Shown here: positions 10,074 through 20,066 of the stretch, in pieces
Layout: each line of letters starts with the position of its first letter
Position numbering within the stretch: the first letter of the stretch is position 1
NCBI RefSeq assembly: GCF_000227115.2
Contig: NC_016481.1
Location: 186,001 to 250,000 of the forward strand
From: Naumovozyma dairenensis CBS 421
Taxonomy: Eukaryota > Ascomycota > Saccharomycetes > Saccharomycetales > Saccharomycetaceae
Direction: 5' to 3'
Length of the DNA: 64,000 nucleotides
Position numbers and translations under genes: made by a program
Notes under the pieces: generated by a model
What the model was told of the DNA's origin: nothing
Database searches by the model: none
Seen by the model: the letters and a program-made list of their open reading frames with translations, nothing else

Positions 10074-13052
10074 ATGAGTGATAAAGAGAATAGTTTGGAT
10101 ACGTCCACTTCTGATACTACTCCTAAAACAGCCACATCGGATCAAGTTTCACCTCCTGTTGAAGATGTTGCTTCTACAGCTTCTAGTGACGACAAGAAGA
10201 GACCAAGAGATGATGGCAAAGATGTTGAAAATTCCACAGAAAATAAGGAAGGAGAATCTAGTAAAGAAACTGAAAACAACGATGATAACAATGATAACAA
10301 TGAAAATGACAATGGTGATGATGATGATGATGATGATGATGACGATGACGATGACGACGATGAAGATGAAGAACAACCTGCAAAAAGGCGCCGTCAAGAA
10401 AGAAATAGATTCTTAGATATTGAAGCTGAAGTCAGTGAAGATGAAGAGGACGAAGAGGATGAAGAAGATTCAGAATTAGTTCGTGAAGGTTTCATTACTC
10501 ATGAAGCTGATGAAGAGGAAGGCGCTACTGCCAGTGGAAGAAGTGATAAATTACATCGACAACTAGATCAAGATTTGAATAAGACTTCTGAAGAAGACGC
10601 GCAAAGATTAGCTAAGGAATTAAGAGAACGTTATGGTAGAAGTAGTTCCAAACAATATAGAGCTGCAGCCCAAAGTGGGTACGTTCCTCAAAGATTCTTA
10701 TTACCAAGTGTTGATACTGCAACAGTTTGGGGTGTCCGTTGTAGACCCGGTAAGGAAAAGGAATTAGTCCGTAAATTGTTGAAGAAAAAATTTAATCTGG
10801 ATAGAGCTATGGGTAAGAAAAAATTGAAAATTCTTTCCATTTTCCAAAGAGACAACTATGTGGGTAGAATTTATATTGAAGCTCCAAAGCAATCTGTCAT
10901 TGAAAAATTCTGTAACGGTGTTCCAGATATTTATATTGCACAAAAATTATTGATTCCAGTTCAAGAATTACCATTATTGTTGAAACCAAATAAATCAGAT
11001 GATGTCACTTTATCAGAAGGTAACTACGTTCGTATCAAACGTGGTATCTATAGAGGAGATTTGGCCCTAGTAGATCAAATTAGTGAGAATAATTTAGACG
11101 TCATGTTGAAAATTGTACCTCGTTTAGATTATGGTAAATTCGATGAAATTGATCCAGTAACTAATCAACGTAAATCTAAGAGAGCCACATATGCACATAG
11201 AGCACCAGCTCAACTATTTAACCCAACGATGGCATTAAGATTAGATCAAGCTAATTTATATAAAAGAGATGATCATCATTTCACTTACAAAAACGAAGAT
11301 TATATCGATGGTTACCTTTACAAATCGTTTAGAATACAATATGTGGAAACGAAAAATATACAACCTACTGTGGAAGAACTAGCTAAGTTTGGTTCCAAAG
11401 ACGGTGCAGTTGATTTAACAACAATTTCTCAAACTATTAAGAAGGCACAAGCAGCAAGAGTTACTTTTCAACCAGGTGATCGTGTTGAGATATTAAGCGG
11501 GGAACAACGTGGATCAAAGGGTATTGTCGTCGGTACTACTACTGACATTGCCACTGTTAAATTACCAAGCTACCCATTGAAACCATTAGAATTCCCAGTA
11601 TTATCATTACGAAAGATTTTCGAACCTGGTGATCATGTAACTATCATTAATGGTGAACATCAAGGTGATGCTGGTTTAGTGTTAATGGTTGATCAAGGTC
11701 AAGTGACATTCATGTCTAATCAAAATAGAGAAGAAGTTACCATTACAGCAAATAACTTATCTAAATCTATTGATTCTACTCCAACGTCGAGTGAATATTC
11801 ATTACATGATATCATTGAATTAAGTGCCAAAAATGTTGCTTGTATTATTCAAGCCGGTCACGATATATTTAAGGTAATTGACGAAACTGGTAAAGTCTCT
11901 ACGATTACTAAAGGAACAATATTAGGTAAGGTGAATACGGCTCGTTCTCGTGTAACGACAGTGGATGGGAATGGTAATGAAATTAAGATCGGTGATAGTA
12001 TTGTAGAGAAATTGGGTGCTCGTCGAGAGGGTCAAGTATTATATATTCAAACTCAACAGATCTTTGTTGTCTCTAAAAAGATAGCGGAAAATGCTGGTGT
12101 CTTTGTTGTTAATCCAGCCAATGTGGAAACTGTTTCTGCTAAGGAAAATTTATTGAATAATAAATTGGATCTAAATAAAATGAATCCAGATATAATTTCG
12201 CAAATGGGACCACCAGGATCGTCATCGCCAAATACAACTTTTCAAAAACCACAAATGAGGACAGGTCGTGAAGTCGCGCTAGGTAAAACTGTACGAATTC
12301 GTCTTGCTGGTTATAAAGGTCAATTAGGTATAGTTAAAGATGTTAATGGTGATAAAGCTACTGTTGAATTACATTCCAAGAATAAACATATTACTGTTGA
12401 CAAAACTAAATTACTATATTACAATCGTGAAGGTGGTGAAGGTATTACATACGAAGAACTAGTGAATAGACGTGGTAGAGTCCCACAAGCAAGATTGGGT
12501 CCAAGTTATGTCAGTGCTCCAAGACATATGAACAGTATGTCTCAAGTTGGACAAGTTGGTGCTCCATTAAGTGGTGGTATGACTCCAGGTTGGAGTTCGT
12601 TTGATGGTGGTAAGACGCCTGCAGTTGGCGCTCATGGGTCTTCATCTAGTGTTGGTTCTACATCTACATGGGGTGGTGCTTCAACTTGGGCAGGCCAAGG
12701 TGCAGCTGGTGCCGCATCAACATGGGGTGGTGGTGGTGCCTCAGCCTGGGGTGGCCAAGGTGGTAACACGTCTACATGGGGTGGACAAGGTGGTGCTACA
12801 TCTACGTGGGGTGGGGCTTCAGCTTGGGGTAATAAATCATCCTATGGTGGCGTCTCCACCTGGGCAAGTGGTGGTGAGGCTAACGGTGCCGCATCTACTT
12901 GGGGTGGTGCTAGTAAACATGCTAATGCGGGTGGTGCATCGACCTGGGCTGCTAATAATGAAGGTGGTACTTCCACATGGGGTGGTGCCAGTAAACATGC
13001 AGGTAATTCTTCTACTTGGGGAGGCAATACCGATAACAGCCAGCAACACTAA
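10074..13052 (+). CDS. SPT5: Transcription elongation factor Spt5 (DSIF large subunit)
   Basis: 992 residues from the ATG at 10074 (MSDKENS), chosen over an in-frame ATG at 10017 because the family begins MSD-like. Order: acidic Asp/Glu-rich N-terminus (long Asp run at about 82-100), basic KRRRQERNRFLDIEAEVS, NGN domain from about residue 218 (TVWGVRCRPGKEKELVRKLLKKK), five KOW segments up to about 810, then a C-terminal repeat region (about 840-992) built of S-[TA]-W-G-G units. That repeat is the Bur1/Bur2 kinase substrate. Spt5 with Spt4 binds RNA polymerase I and II, promotes processivity and couples capping and histone modification. The repeat unit is very uniform at DNA level. Confidence 0.97.
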   Translation: MSDKENSLDTSTSDTTPKTATSDQVSPPVEDVASTASSDDKKRPRDDGKDVENSTENKEGESSKETENNDDNNDNNENDNGDDDDDDDDDDDDDDDEDEEQPAKRRRQERNRFLDIEAEVSEDEEDEEDEEDSELVREGFITHEADEEEGATASGRSDKLHRQLDQDLNKTSEEDAQRLAKELRERYGRSSSKQYRAAAQSGYVPQRFLLPSVDTATVWGVRCRPGKEKELVRKLLKKKFNLDRAMGKKKLKILSIFQRDNYVGRIYIEAPKQSVIEKFCNGVPDIYIAQKLLIPVQELPLLLKPNKSDDVTLSEGNYVRIKRGIYRGDLALVDQISENNLDVMLKIVPRLDYGKFDEIDPVTNQRKSKRATYAHRAPAQLFNPTMALRLDQANLYKRDDHHFTYKNEDYIDGYLYKSFRIQYVETKNIQPTVEELAKFGSKDGAVDLTTISQTIKKAQAARVTFQPGDRVEILSGEQRGSKGIVVGTTTDIATVKLPSYPLKPLEFPVLSLRKIFEPGDHVTIINGEHQGDAGLVLMVDQGQVTFMSNQNREEVTITANNLSKSIDSTPTSSEYSLHDIIELSAKNVACIIQAGHDIFKVIDETGKVSTITKGTILGKVNTARSRVTTVDGNGNEIKIGDSIVEKLGARREGQVLYIQTQQIFVVSKKIAENAGVFVVNPANVETVSAKENLLNNKLDLNKMNPDIISQMGPPGSSSPNTTFQKPQMRTGREVALGKTVRIRLAGYKGQLGIVKDVNGDKATVELHSKNKHITVDKTKLLYYNREGGEGITYEELVNRRGRVPQARLGPSYVSAPRHMNSMSQVGQVGAPLSGGMTPGWSSFDGGKTPAVGAHGSSSSVGSTSTWGGASTWAGQGAAGAASTWGGGGASAWGGQGGNTSTWGGQGGATSTWGGASAWGNKSSYGGVSTWASGGEANGAASTWGGASKHANAGGASTWAANNEGGTSTWGGASKHAGNSSTWGGNTDNSQQH

Positions 13053-13407
13053 GGGGAGATGTACTGGGATACTTACATAACAATCCTTGTTTCTATTTGT
13101 CGATATACGAGTGAAAATTCGTTTGTGTTGTATGAATTGTTTTCTGTCATTTTATTTAACATATCTATGTAAATCCACAAACTGTAAAAAAAGATTAAAA
13201 AATTCATTAATAGACTTTTATTTACGTTCCTTATTATATTACCAGCTATATATAAGTAGGGGCAAAAGAGATAGTGATGGAGTAGCATTGCAAACTATTT
13301 ACAGGAATATTATCATTTGTCATTATTGTTGGACAGGGACCTCCCTCTAATTTCTCCTATACACAAAGATCAGACTTATGCCCAATTACTATTAAGGCAT
13401 TTACGAT
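13053..13407. other. SPT5/MRPL39 convergent intergenic region
   Basis: 355 bp of 3'-UTR-like AT-rich sequence between two convergent genes. Nothing else is seen. Confidence 0.4.
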
Positions 13408-13617
13408 TTAACCACCTCTTGCAAAGGTGAGAGGCTTCCTCTCAGCAATTTTCCTCTTTTTAGCTTCTTTAAAGAGAACATGACGTTGCGCCACTGGATC
13501 GTATCTAACTTGATGAACTAAGGGGGCACCTTTCTTTACGCTTATATATCGGGAATACCCTGTCGCTGCTGTAGAGATCAATTTGATCACACTATTCTTA
13601 ATCTTAGCCTTTGCCAT
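13408..13617 (-). CDS. MRPL39: Mitochondrial large-subunit ribosomal protein bL33m (Mrpl39)
   Basis: 69 residues from the ATG at 13617; an ATG five codons further upstream (13632) is in frame but the family starts at the [13 protein letters not shown] sequence. The protein is a short basic bL33 type: [32 protein letters not shown], then [12 protein letters not shown]. It is a nuclear gene for a component of the mitochondrial 54S subunit; no separate cleavable presequence is obvious, as is usual for this small protein. Position after SPT5 equals YML009C. The gene is small enough to be missed by length filters. Confidence 0.93.
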   Translation of the reverse strand: MAKAKIKNSVIKLISTAATGYSRYISVKKGAPLVHQVRYDPVAQRHVLFKEAKKRKIAERKPLTFARGG

Positions 13618-13928
13618 ATGAACATTCAACACTTACACACCTGTCTTTACTGGCCTTGATGCTCTTGTATTTGTGCTTGATTCTTCTTAACGTTCTTGCT
13701 ATGCAGATAGATAAACCAGATTAGAAATAGGTATTCCTGATTTCTCAATGGAGTCGTGTGACGCGATGTGAAAAATTTTTGATAAGTTGGAAATTGGAAT
13801 AATAAATAATACAAAGAAAAGGTGACAAGCTATAAGCTTACTAGTAGCTTTCGCACTAGGATCAAACGCAAATAAGTGAACCAAATTATTGTATTTCAAA
13901 ATACAAGCCCCACTCACTTCCTATCATA
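13618..13928. other. MRPL39/TIF35 divergent promoter region
   Basis: A 311-bp shared promoter with an RRPE element, listed separately. The adjacent GCGATGTG at 13763-13770 is one or two bases from the PAC consensus GCGATGAG. Confidence 0.4.
13769..13779 (+). promoter_or_regulatory. RRPE-like element between MRPL39 and TIF35
   Basis: TGAAAAATTTT is an exact match to the ribosomal RNA processing element consensus bound by Stb3. It lies about 150 bp from both divergent start codons. Such sites mark growth-regulated ribosome-biogenesis and translation genes, which fits TIF35. Confidence 0.5.
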
Positions 13929-14780
13929 ATGTCTACTGAAGTTGCTGTTTCTATTCAACCTGAAATTATCGAGAATCCAGATGGATCTAAATCCATCATA
14001 ACTTACAAGATCGAAAATGGTGAAAAATACAAGATCACTCAAAGGGTTAAAGAGATTAAAGTTGTTGAAAAAGTTCACAAGAGTGTAGCTGAAAGAAGGA
14101 ACTGGCCTAAATATGGTCTTGAAAAGGGATCTCCAGCAGGTCCTCAAACTTCCACTACTACCTTAAGTGATGAAGTGGAATTAAGATTGAGCAGAAATTG
14201 GAGACAAGTGGAAGAAGAAAGACAACAAAAAGAAAAGGGTACTACTGTTAAGAGTATTTCTTGTAGATTATGTGGTAATGACCATTACACAATGAACTGT
14301 CCATTTAAGAGCATATTGAATGAAATTTCCGCTTTGGAAGATCCAGCTGCTGGTGTGGAACTTAATGAAGAAGGTGCTGGTGAAATTAGCGCTGGTGTTG
14401 GTGCAGAAGAAGCTGGAGCTGAAGGTGGTCATAGATATGTTCCTCCATCTCGTCGTGCAGGTGCTAAAGATCCATCATCTGACGCTTACAGAGATTCAAG
14501 AGAACGTGATGATATGTGTACTTTGAAGATTATGCAACTAAATGAAAATGCTGATGAAAATAATTTGAGAGAGGAATTATTATTCCCATTCGCTCCTATT
14601 CAAAAGTGTGTTGTTGTTAGAAATAGAGATACAGGTAGATCTAAGGGTCTTGCGTTTGTTACATTCTCCAGTGAGCAAATGGCTGAAAAGGCCTTACATT
14701 TCTTAGATGGTAGAGGTTTCATGAATTTGATCTTACGTGTTGAATGGTCCAAACCAAAGAGTGAAGTTAAGAAAATTTAA
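13929..14780 (+). CDS. TIF35: Translation initiation factor eIF3g (Tif35)
   Basis: 283 residues. The N-terminal half is the eIF3g domain ([25 protein letters not shown]) with a CCHC-like zinc segment [16 protein letters not shown] at about 114-129. A flexible Glu/Gly/Ala-rich linker leads to a C-terminal RRM at about 195-278, with RNP2-like [10 protein letters not shown] and RNP1-like SKGLAFVTF. eIF3g is an essential eIF3 subunit that works with eIF3i in scanning and reinitiation. In S. cerevisiae TIF35 is YDR429C, on the sister chromosome region to the flanking genes, so its place between MRPL39 and SNX41/ERG6 reflects a different history of duplicate loss. Confidence 0.96.
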   Translation: MSTEVAVSIQPEIIENPDGSKSIITYKIENGEKYKITQRVKEIKVVEKVHKSVAERRNWPKYGLEKGSPAGPQTSTTTLSDEVELRLSRNWRQVEEERQQKEKGTTVKSISCRLCGNDHYTMNCPFKSILNEISALEDPAAGVELNEEGAGEISAGVGAEEAGAEGGHRYVPPSRRAGAKDPSSDAYRDSRERDDMCTLKIMQLNENADENNLREELLFPFAPIQKCVVVRNRDTGRSKGLAFVTFSSEQMAEKALHFLDGRGFMNLILRVEWSKPKSEVKKI

Positions 14781-15165
14781 GCTAAAAAAAGGTTTTAAAC
14801 TACATAAAGAGTAATTAATTTTAAAGAACCTTTCTCACCTGTATAATAAGAAAATCCTCATGAAAATTGTTTTATTACTAGACATTACCTTCCCTGTCTG
14901 TTTAGTCATTTTGCATATGTAAGTTAAGAATAATATTAAATTTATGAAGTAGTAATGTTATATAAGTAAAAAAACGAGCAAGAAAGGATATACATCTTGG
15001 TACATATATGTATATATATAAAGGGCTCGAAAACACATAAGCATGAATATTTTTTAACATTTTATAGTTCACTTCATATGATGTATAGTTTTTTGAATGC
15101 ATTTTTTGTTTGACTATGTTAGTGCTTTTGGTTGCCAGACGCCGGAGTACGAGAATGACCAATTA
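14781..15165. other. TIF35/SNX41 convergent intergenic region
   Basis: 385 bp of AT-rich sequence with a TA dinucleotide run near 15003-15020. BNA7, RPN9 and YDR426C, which lie between these genes in S. cerevisiae, are absent and leave no visible trace. Confidence 0.4.
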
Positions 15166-17532
15166 TCATATTACTATAGCATGAATTTTTGCTTTAGCAT
15201 TTTTCCAGCTTTTCAAACATTCTTGTAAAAAATAAATGATATCTTTTGAGATATATTTCAAAGATTTTTCCCATTTCATGTTTAAATAACTTACCAAATG
15301 ATTTAAATTGTTCTCCATAGATTCATTAACGTCATTAATATCTTTTGTAATTAAATTGAAACATTCTTTTAGCTTTTCAACTTCTTTATTTAATTTTTTC
15401 AACTCTTCTTTCCTTTCAAGATCAGTCAATAAATATGGGTCAATTTCGTAAAACCCATGAATCTTCTTGGAATTCTCCTTCCTTCTCCTTCTTTCCAATT
15501 GAGTCTTTAGTAGCATTCGATTGTTATCAATAGGAGCCGTTTTACTAGTTGGACGCGGATTCGAAGCGGAATTATTTGTTGATGATTCTGGATCAGTTGA
15601 TATTTCAATGGGTGACTCTGAATCCTGTAAATTGTTATTATTTTCATTATCCTCTGAGTAAAGAATTGTTTTATTAATAGTCGGAGAGTTTAAAGAATTA
15701 TTCCCTAAAGTTTCATTCAATTTCTGTAATTGAATTGCACTTTCTTTTAAAGACTTGATTCTGAATTCCCTCTTTTTAATAGTTGTTTCAATAATTTGAT
15801 ACTGTAATAATTTTAATTTTCTAAAATGTAAGACCTTGAAAGAATTATCTAATGATTTGATCATTTCCTCCACAGATTCTTCCAGATTGGAATTGATATT
15901 ATCAATTAAATTCTCCAAGAGGACATAATTAATATCAAAAGAAGTACCAATTTTTTCAATCCCTACAGATAAGGTTTTAATGATCTGTAAATTGTTATCA
16001 TTTGAAATGACATTATTTTCTAAGCTGAATGCATTATAATAAGCGCCTAATTTAGCAATTGTATTTGATAGTTGTATAAGATTTGATTTGTTTGATTTCA
16101 CTGTATGATAGATTGGTAAAAGATGGATCTTGTAATCTTTTAATAATTTTTCAAATTTGATGAATTTATTATTTATGAGATGTAATGATTCATTGGAATC
16201 ATTTATTATAGAATAGTCTAATCTTGTGATGGATGCTGGGGAGGGCAATAGTATATGTAGTGGGCTCGGTTTTGTTGGATTCAATGGGGGTGCTAATAAA
16301 TTATTTAGTGGTAATATAACAATCGGTGGAGAATTTAAGACGTCTTTCCAAGAATATTCTGGGTTTAAGAATTTTTGGAAAACAGAAAGATTTCTAATCT
16401 CGTCAATTTTATTACAATTATTTAAGAATGAAATAAATTTCCTCTTTCTTTTTTCAATAATTTTTAAATCATTTTGAACATGGATTGGATTTATGAAATA
16501 ATTGATTAATGGGTGTTTTGAAGGAATCGGAGGTACCACTATCGTTGGCAATAATTTTTTCAATACTTGATATAATGTATCAAATTCAGAATATCTCCTT
16601 GTTACTTTTGAACCATTATATTGGATGACATAACCTATGGCATGCTTGCCCCATGGATCTTTATAATCACCTGTATCTATTACTTGTATTTCATCATCGT
16701 CATCGTCATCATTACTGTAATCCTGGTCATTCTCATCTTGATCGTTAAAATGACTTGTTTGATTATATATTTTTGTATTTTGTTTTTTTATTTTCGCTAA
16801 CGATAGAGACATTGATAATGTTTCGAATGGTTCTTCGTTACTACTACCGTCACTTAAGGCAGATATAAAGTTTTGTGGATCGTTCTTGCTTTCGTTATTC
16901 GTAGCGATATCATGAATAGGTGACTCTGGATTGTTATTATTATCAGACAAATTGATATGATAAGATAGTTCGTCATCAAGAGCATTCTTATTATTTGATG
17001 TTGGCCCTTCTTCAACGTTTCCCTGACTATGTTCCTCTGTTGAGCTTATATGTCTTGAAGACACTAATGAATTAATTGAATTTGAAGCCTTGATGTGATG
17101 TTCATTATTAGCAATGGATCTTGACGGTGAAGAAGAAGATGATATAGATGACGGTGAGAAGGAGGATGGTGAATTTGATGGAGGAGTTGTGTTTATACCT
17201 GAAGCATATAGATGATTTGTTCCTACGAATGGATTATTATCTTCTTCATCAATCATTAAAGATTGAAACGATGTACTGTCTGGATGATATAATACCTCCG
17301 GTTGTGACTGTGGCAGCAAGTGTAATTGTTGTCGTTGCTTGTTTTCATTCTTCTTCTTCTTCTTTTTGTCTCTTTTGTTTTGTGTCCAATTATCTTTGTT
17401 GTCTATAAATAAGTTCTGAGATAGTTTTAATGTACTTGTGTCCTTATCTGTGTTTATAGGATCAACCACAGGTTCCTGCTCCTCTCGATCATCAGAGGAT
17501 TCTATATCTTTCAATGTGTCAAAGATGTTCAT
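15166..17532 (-). CDS. SNX41: Sorting nexin Snx41 (PX-BAR)
   Basis: 788 residues, longer than the S. cerevisiae protein (about 625) because of an extended Asn/Ser-rich N-terminus. A PX domain lies at about 275-395, with RRYSEFDTLYQVLKKL and the proline-rich loop VVPPIPSKHPL that contacts PI3P. The C-terminal half is helical with long coiled-coil stretches expected for a BAR-like region. Snx41 partners with Snx4/Atg24 in retrieval from endosomes and in selective autophagy. The paralogue ATG20 has the same architecture, so family membership is firmer than the exact name; proximity to TIF35 and YAP1 fits YDR425W. Confidence 0.85.
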   Translation of the reverse strand: MNIFDTLKDIESSDDREEQEPVVDPINTDKDTSTLKLSQNLFIDNKDNWTQNKRDKKKKKKNENKQRQQLHLLPQSQPEVLYHPDSTSFQSLMIDEEDNNPFVGTNHLYASGINTTPPSNSPSSFSPSSISSSSSPSRSIANNEHHIKASNSINSLVSSRHISSTEEHSQGNVEEGPTSNNKNALDDELSYHINLSDNNNNPESPIHDIATNNESKNDPQNFISALSDGSSNEEPFETLSMSLSLAKIKKQNTKIYNQTSHFNDQDENDQDYSNDDDDDDEIQVIDTGDYKDPWGKHAIGYVIQYNGSKVTRRYSEFDTLYQVLKKLLPTIVVPPIPSKHPLINYFINPIHVQNDLKIIEKRKRKFISFLNNCNKIDEIRNLSVFQKFLNPEYSWKDVLNSPPIVILPLNNLLAPPLNPTKPSPLHILLPSPASITRLDYSIINDSNESLHLINNKFIKFEKLLKDYKIHLLPIYHTVKSNKSNLIQLSNTIAKLGAYYNAFSLENNVISNDNNLQIIKTLSVGIEKIGTSFDINYVLLENLIDNINSNLEESVEEMIKSLDNSFKVLHFRKLKLLQYQIIETTIKKREFRIKSLKESAIQLQKLNETLGNNSLNSPTINKTILYSEDNENNNNLQDSESPIEISTDPESSTNNSASNPRPTSKTAPIDNNRMLLKTQLERRRRKENSKKIHGFYEIDPYLLTDLERKEELKKLNKEVEKLKECFNLITKDINDVNESMENNLNHLVSYLNMKWEKSLKYISKDIIYFLQECLKSWKNAKAKIHAIVI

Positions 17533-17986
17533 AGTTCTTTCGAATGCTTGGCAGTTTTCAGTTACCTAATTAAAGTAGTAATACGAGACTTATACTAATA
17601 GTAGGTCCAGTCCTTAGATTACTGTGTTATCTTATCTAGTCTTTCTTCCCCTTTTTTTGCGTTATCTAACTGATCATTCGTGGGTATCCCTTTGTAATCT
17701 TTGAGTTTATGTATTTTGTATTTTGTATTTTGTATTTTCGGGCCTTTAAAGGTGACAGTGCCATTGTCATATATTAAGAGTTGGAAACTAAAACAACAAG
17801 GAAACAAGAGATAAGAGTATATATTATGCGTGATTAACTTTATCTTTTCATTTATTTCTGTGAGCTTTATTGCATTGCATACCTATATACATATATTTAT
17901 AAGCAAGTTAGAGTATTTTGCGGTTGTTGTTCTTTTGAGAGTGGGAATAAATTAAATGTATCATTATTACTATCATTACTTTTTAT
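17533..17986. other. SNX41-ERG6 intergenic region
   Basis: 454 bp forming the SNX41 promoter and ERG6 3' end. A 7-bp tandem repeat (TATTTTG, about four copies) lies at 17707-17738. No gene is seen. Confidence 0.4.
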
Positions 17987-19114
17987 TTATGCTGATGGTT
18001 CTTCTGGTTTCTTGGCAACAAATAACATCATTGGAGTAAACAATTTAGATCTACCACCGGCAACAAGACCCACAGCAGCATTCTCTAAAGCTTCAGTAAC
18101 TTTAACAGAACCTTCAGGAGCAATACCAACTTTTTCCATCACAGAGACCATTGTATTAGTAAATTTTCTACCCAAATAACTTGTTCTAAAGAAAGTGGCC
18201 AAATCATTAATACTTTGAACATATTTCCATTCACCAGTTAATGGATAATACCATGGAACTTCATCATTATTATCAGCCAAATCTTTATCGACCAATACAT
18301 CAAACCCACAATTTTTCAAAGCATCTCTAGCGACATCAACTGAGAACATTTTTGGAATACCATCACCCAATTCAATTTCATAACGAATCTTTTGATGTTC
18401 TTCATTATTTTCATCGAATTTATCAGTCATAACCCATTCATACACAGCGAAAACCCCACCTGGTTTCAAAACTTTATAAATTTCCTTATAACATTTTTCT
18501 AAATTAGGAGCATGACAAGTAGCTTCAATGGCATAAACTTTATCAAACGTATTTTCTTCAAAAGTACCATTCAAATCCATAAAATCGCCCTTAATGAATT
18601 CCAAATTTTTATCCAATCCTGCCTTCTTAGCTCCCCATTTAGCCTTTGCAATTTGATAATCATTATTATTTAATCCCACAATGTGGCATCCAGTGAAATT
18701 AGCGATTTCTCTTGCGGGACCACCAACACCACATCCAACATCTAGGACTAGATCTTGTTTCTTGATACCAGCCATATATGCTAAATAATGTTCATGTCTA
18801 GCGATAGAAGCTTGGAAGGATTCACCTTTGTAAAAACGAGAAAAATGGAAACTAGACCCCCATCCATATTCGTAGAAATCCGTGACGATATTATAATAAG
18901 AATGAGTGGTCTCGTTGTAATTTTCTAATCTTTCTTGTTCTTGATCTTGGTCGTAGACACCACCTTTCCAATTATCTAAATATTGAGAGACGGCTAGTTT
19001 TTGAGATTTCTTGTCCTTGGATAATAAGGCAGATAGACCGACCTTGGGACCAATTTCCTCGCCGTGTAATTGTTTGGTGAATTCTGCCTGTCTTTGTCTT
19101 AATTCGGTGGTCAT
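17987..19114 (-). CDS. ERG6: Sterol C-24 methyltransferase Erg6
   Basis: 375 residues, about the family length. SAM-binding motif I is [14 protein letters not shown] at about residues 122-135, followed by the sterol methyltransferase signatures [14 protein letters not shown] (about 81-94) and [11 protein letters not shown]. Erg6 methylates zymosterol at C-24 with SAM to give fecosterol in ergosterol synthesis, at the ER and lipid droplets. The promoter is shared with the divergent YAP1. A candidate sterol-regulatory palindrome lies 370 bp upstream. The gene order ERG6-YAP1-GIS4 equals YML008C-YML007W-YML006C. Confidence 0.97.
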   Translation of the reverse strand: MTTELRQRQAEFTKQLHGEEIGPKVGLSALLSKDKKSQKLAVSQYLDNWKGGVYDQDQEQERLENYNETTHSYYNIVTDFYEYGWGSSFHFSRFYKGESFQASIARHEHYLAYMAGIKKQDLVLDVGCGVGGPAREIANFTGCHIVGLNNNDYQIAKAKWGAKKAGLDKNLEFIKGDFMDLNGTFEENTFDKVYAIEATCHAPNLEKCYKEIYKVLKPGGVFAVYEWVMTDKFDENNEEHQKIRYEIELGDGIPKMFSVDVARDALKNCGFDVLVDKDLADNNDEVPWYYPLTGEWKYVQSINDLATFFRTSYLGRKFTNTMVSVMEKVGIAPEGSVKVTEALENAAVGLVAGGRSKLFTPMMLFVAKKPEEPSA

Positions 19115-19487
19115 GATTTTATGTGTGATTTGAGAGAATGTTGGTTGGTCTTTCTTAAGAGAGATTGTTCCTGTGACTGTCGTATACTACAAGGTTGCCA
19201 AAAGTAAATATGTACATGTATATGTATATATATATATAGTATTTATCAACGTCCCTTGCCTTAAAATGCGGAATCTTTTCAATAGTTCAATAATGGAATG
19301 GAATGGATTTAAGATATCAATTAAGGATTTAGAGAATTGTGTCGTCGTTCCTGGGCGTGTCATATCATATATCATATCATATATACGCACTATTTACTAT
19401 AGAGATATATAGATGTCCAATGTACGGTTCGTAAGAAAATTAACGGGGACAGTTTCACCGTATAGCTCTGCCGAGGGGAAGGTGGGA

Positions 19488-19497
19488 TCGTAAACGA
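19488..19497. promoter_or_regulatory. Candidate Upc2/Ecm22 sterol-response palindrome
   Basis: TCGTAAACGA reads TCGTTTACGA on the other strand and contains the TCGTTTA variant of the sterol/anaerobic response element. TCGTATA, the other classical core, occurs at 19180-19186, only 66 bp from the ERG6 start. Both lie in the ERG6 promoter. Short sites like this occur by chance, so this is a candidate only. Confidence 0.35.
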
Positions 19498-19663
19498 ACC
19501 AATATGTAGCCCTAATTTTTGGGGGTATAACCCTAAAGGGTCCTTTAAACCCGACAATACCACCACCCAAACACAACGGTTCTGCACGTGACCACGGTCA
19601 CGAATGGAGCAATAGATTCACACCTTATGTCCATGATTCCGTTCTTCTTTTCTCCGGCCCCCC

Positions 19664-19703
19664 TTCCGTCTTCCGTCTTCCGTCTTCCGTCTTCCGTCTT
19701 CCG
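19664..19703 (+). repeat. 7-bp tandem repeat (TTCCGTC)n
   Basis: Nearly six uninterrupted copies of TTCCGTC in the ERG6/YAP1 promoter, followed by a poly-T run. A microsatellite-like repeat, probably variable in length between strains. Confidence 0.85.
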
Positions 19704-20066
19704 TTTTTTTTAGTTCACGTTTCTTTTTTTTCGCCACCCAAAAAATATAAATTAAAGAAGAGAGTAAAAATATATGTTGAATTACCGTTTTTATTGAGTG
19801 AATTAATGAGTACACTGTGATGGTTCACAACTTACCAGTAATAGAACAAGGAACAGCAAGGGTGAGGTATCTATTATAAAATAATATATACGTGCTTCTA
19901 TTACAGCTCATTATTAGAGGGATACACGATACTTTCAACAAACTTAGGCTATCACACAGTAATAACATAATAGTCAATCGAACACCATTTACATATTTAT
20001 ATTCAAAGGAAAAGGAAATAACCAGGCAAACAAAGGAACTAAGCAAATAAATAAACAACCGGATAA

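Larger units (their letters stand above)
19115..20066. other. ERG6/YAP1 divergent promoter region
   Basis: 952 bp. It holds TCGTATA at 19180-19186, the palindrome TCGTAAACGA at 19488-19497, a CACGTG E-box at 19585-19590, and a 7-bp tandem repeat at 19664-19703. No gene is seen. Confidence 0.5.

Noticed and set aside
10149..10397. Long ORF on the minus strand within SPT5
   Set aside because: It is a shadow of the acidic Asp/Glu-coding repeat of SPT5; its product is only Ile/Val runs.
12601..13080. 159-codon frame overlapping the 3' end of SPT5
   Set aside because: It is the out-of-frame reading of the regular STWGG-coding repeats, which stay open by periodicity.
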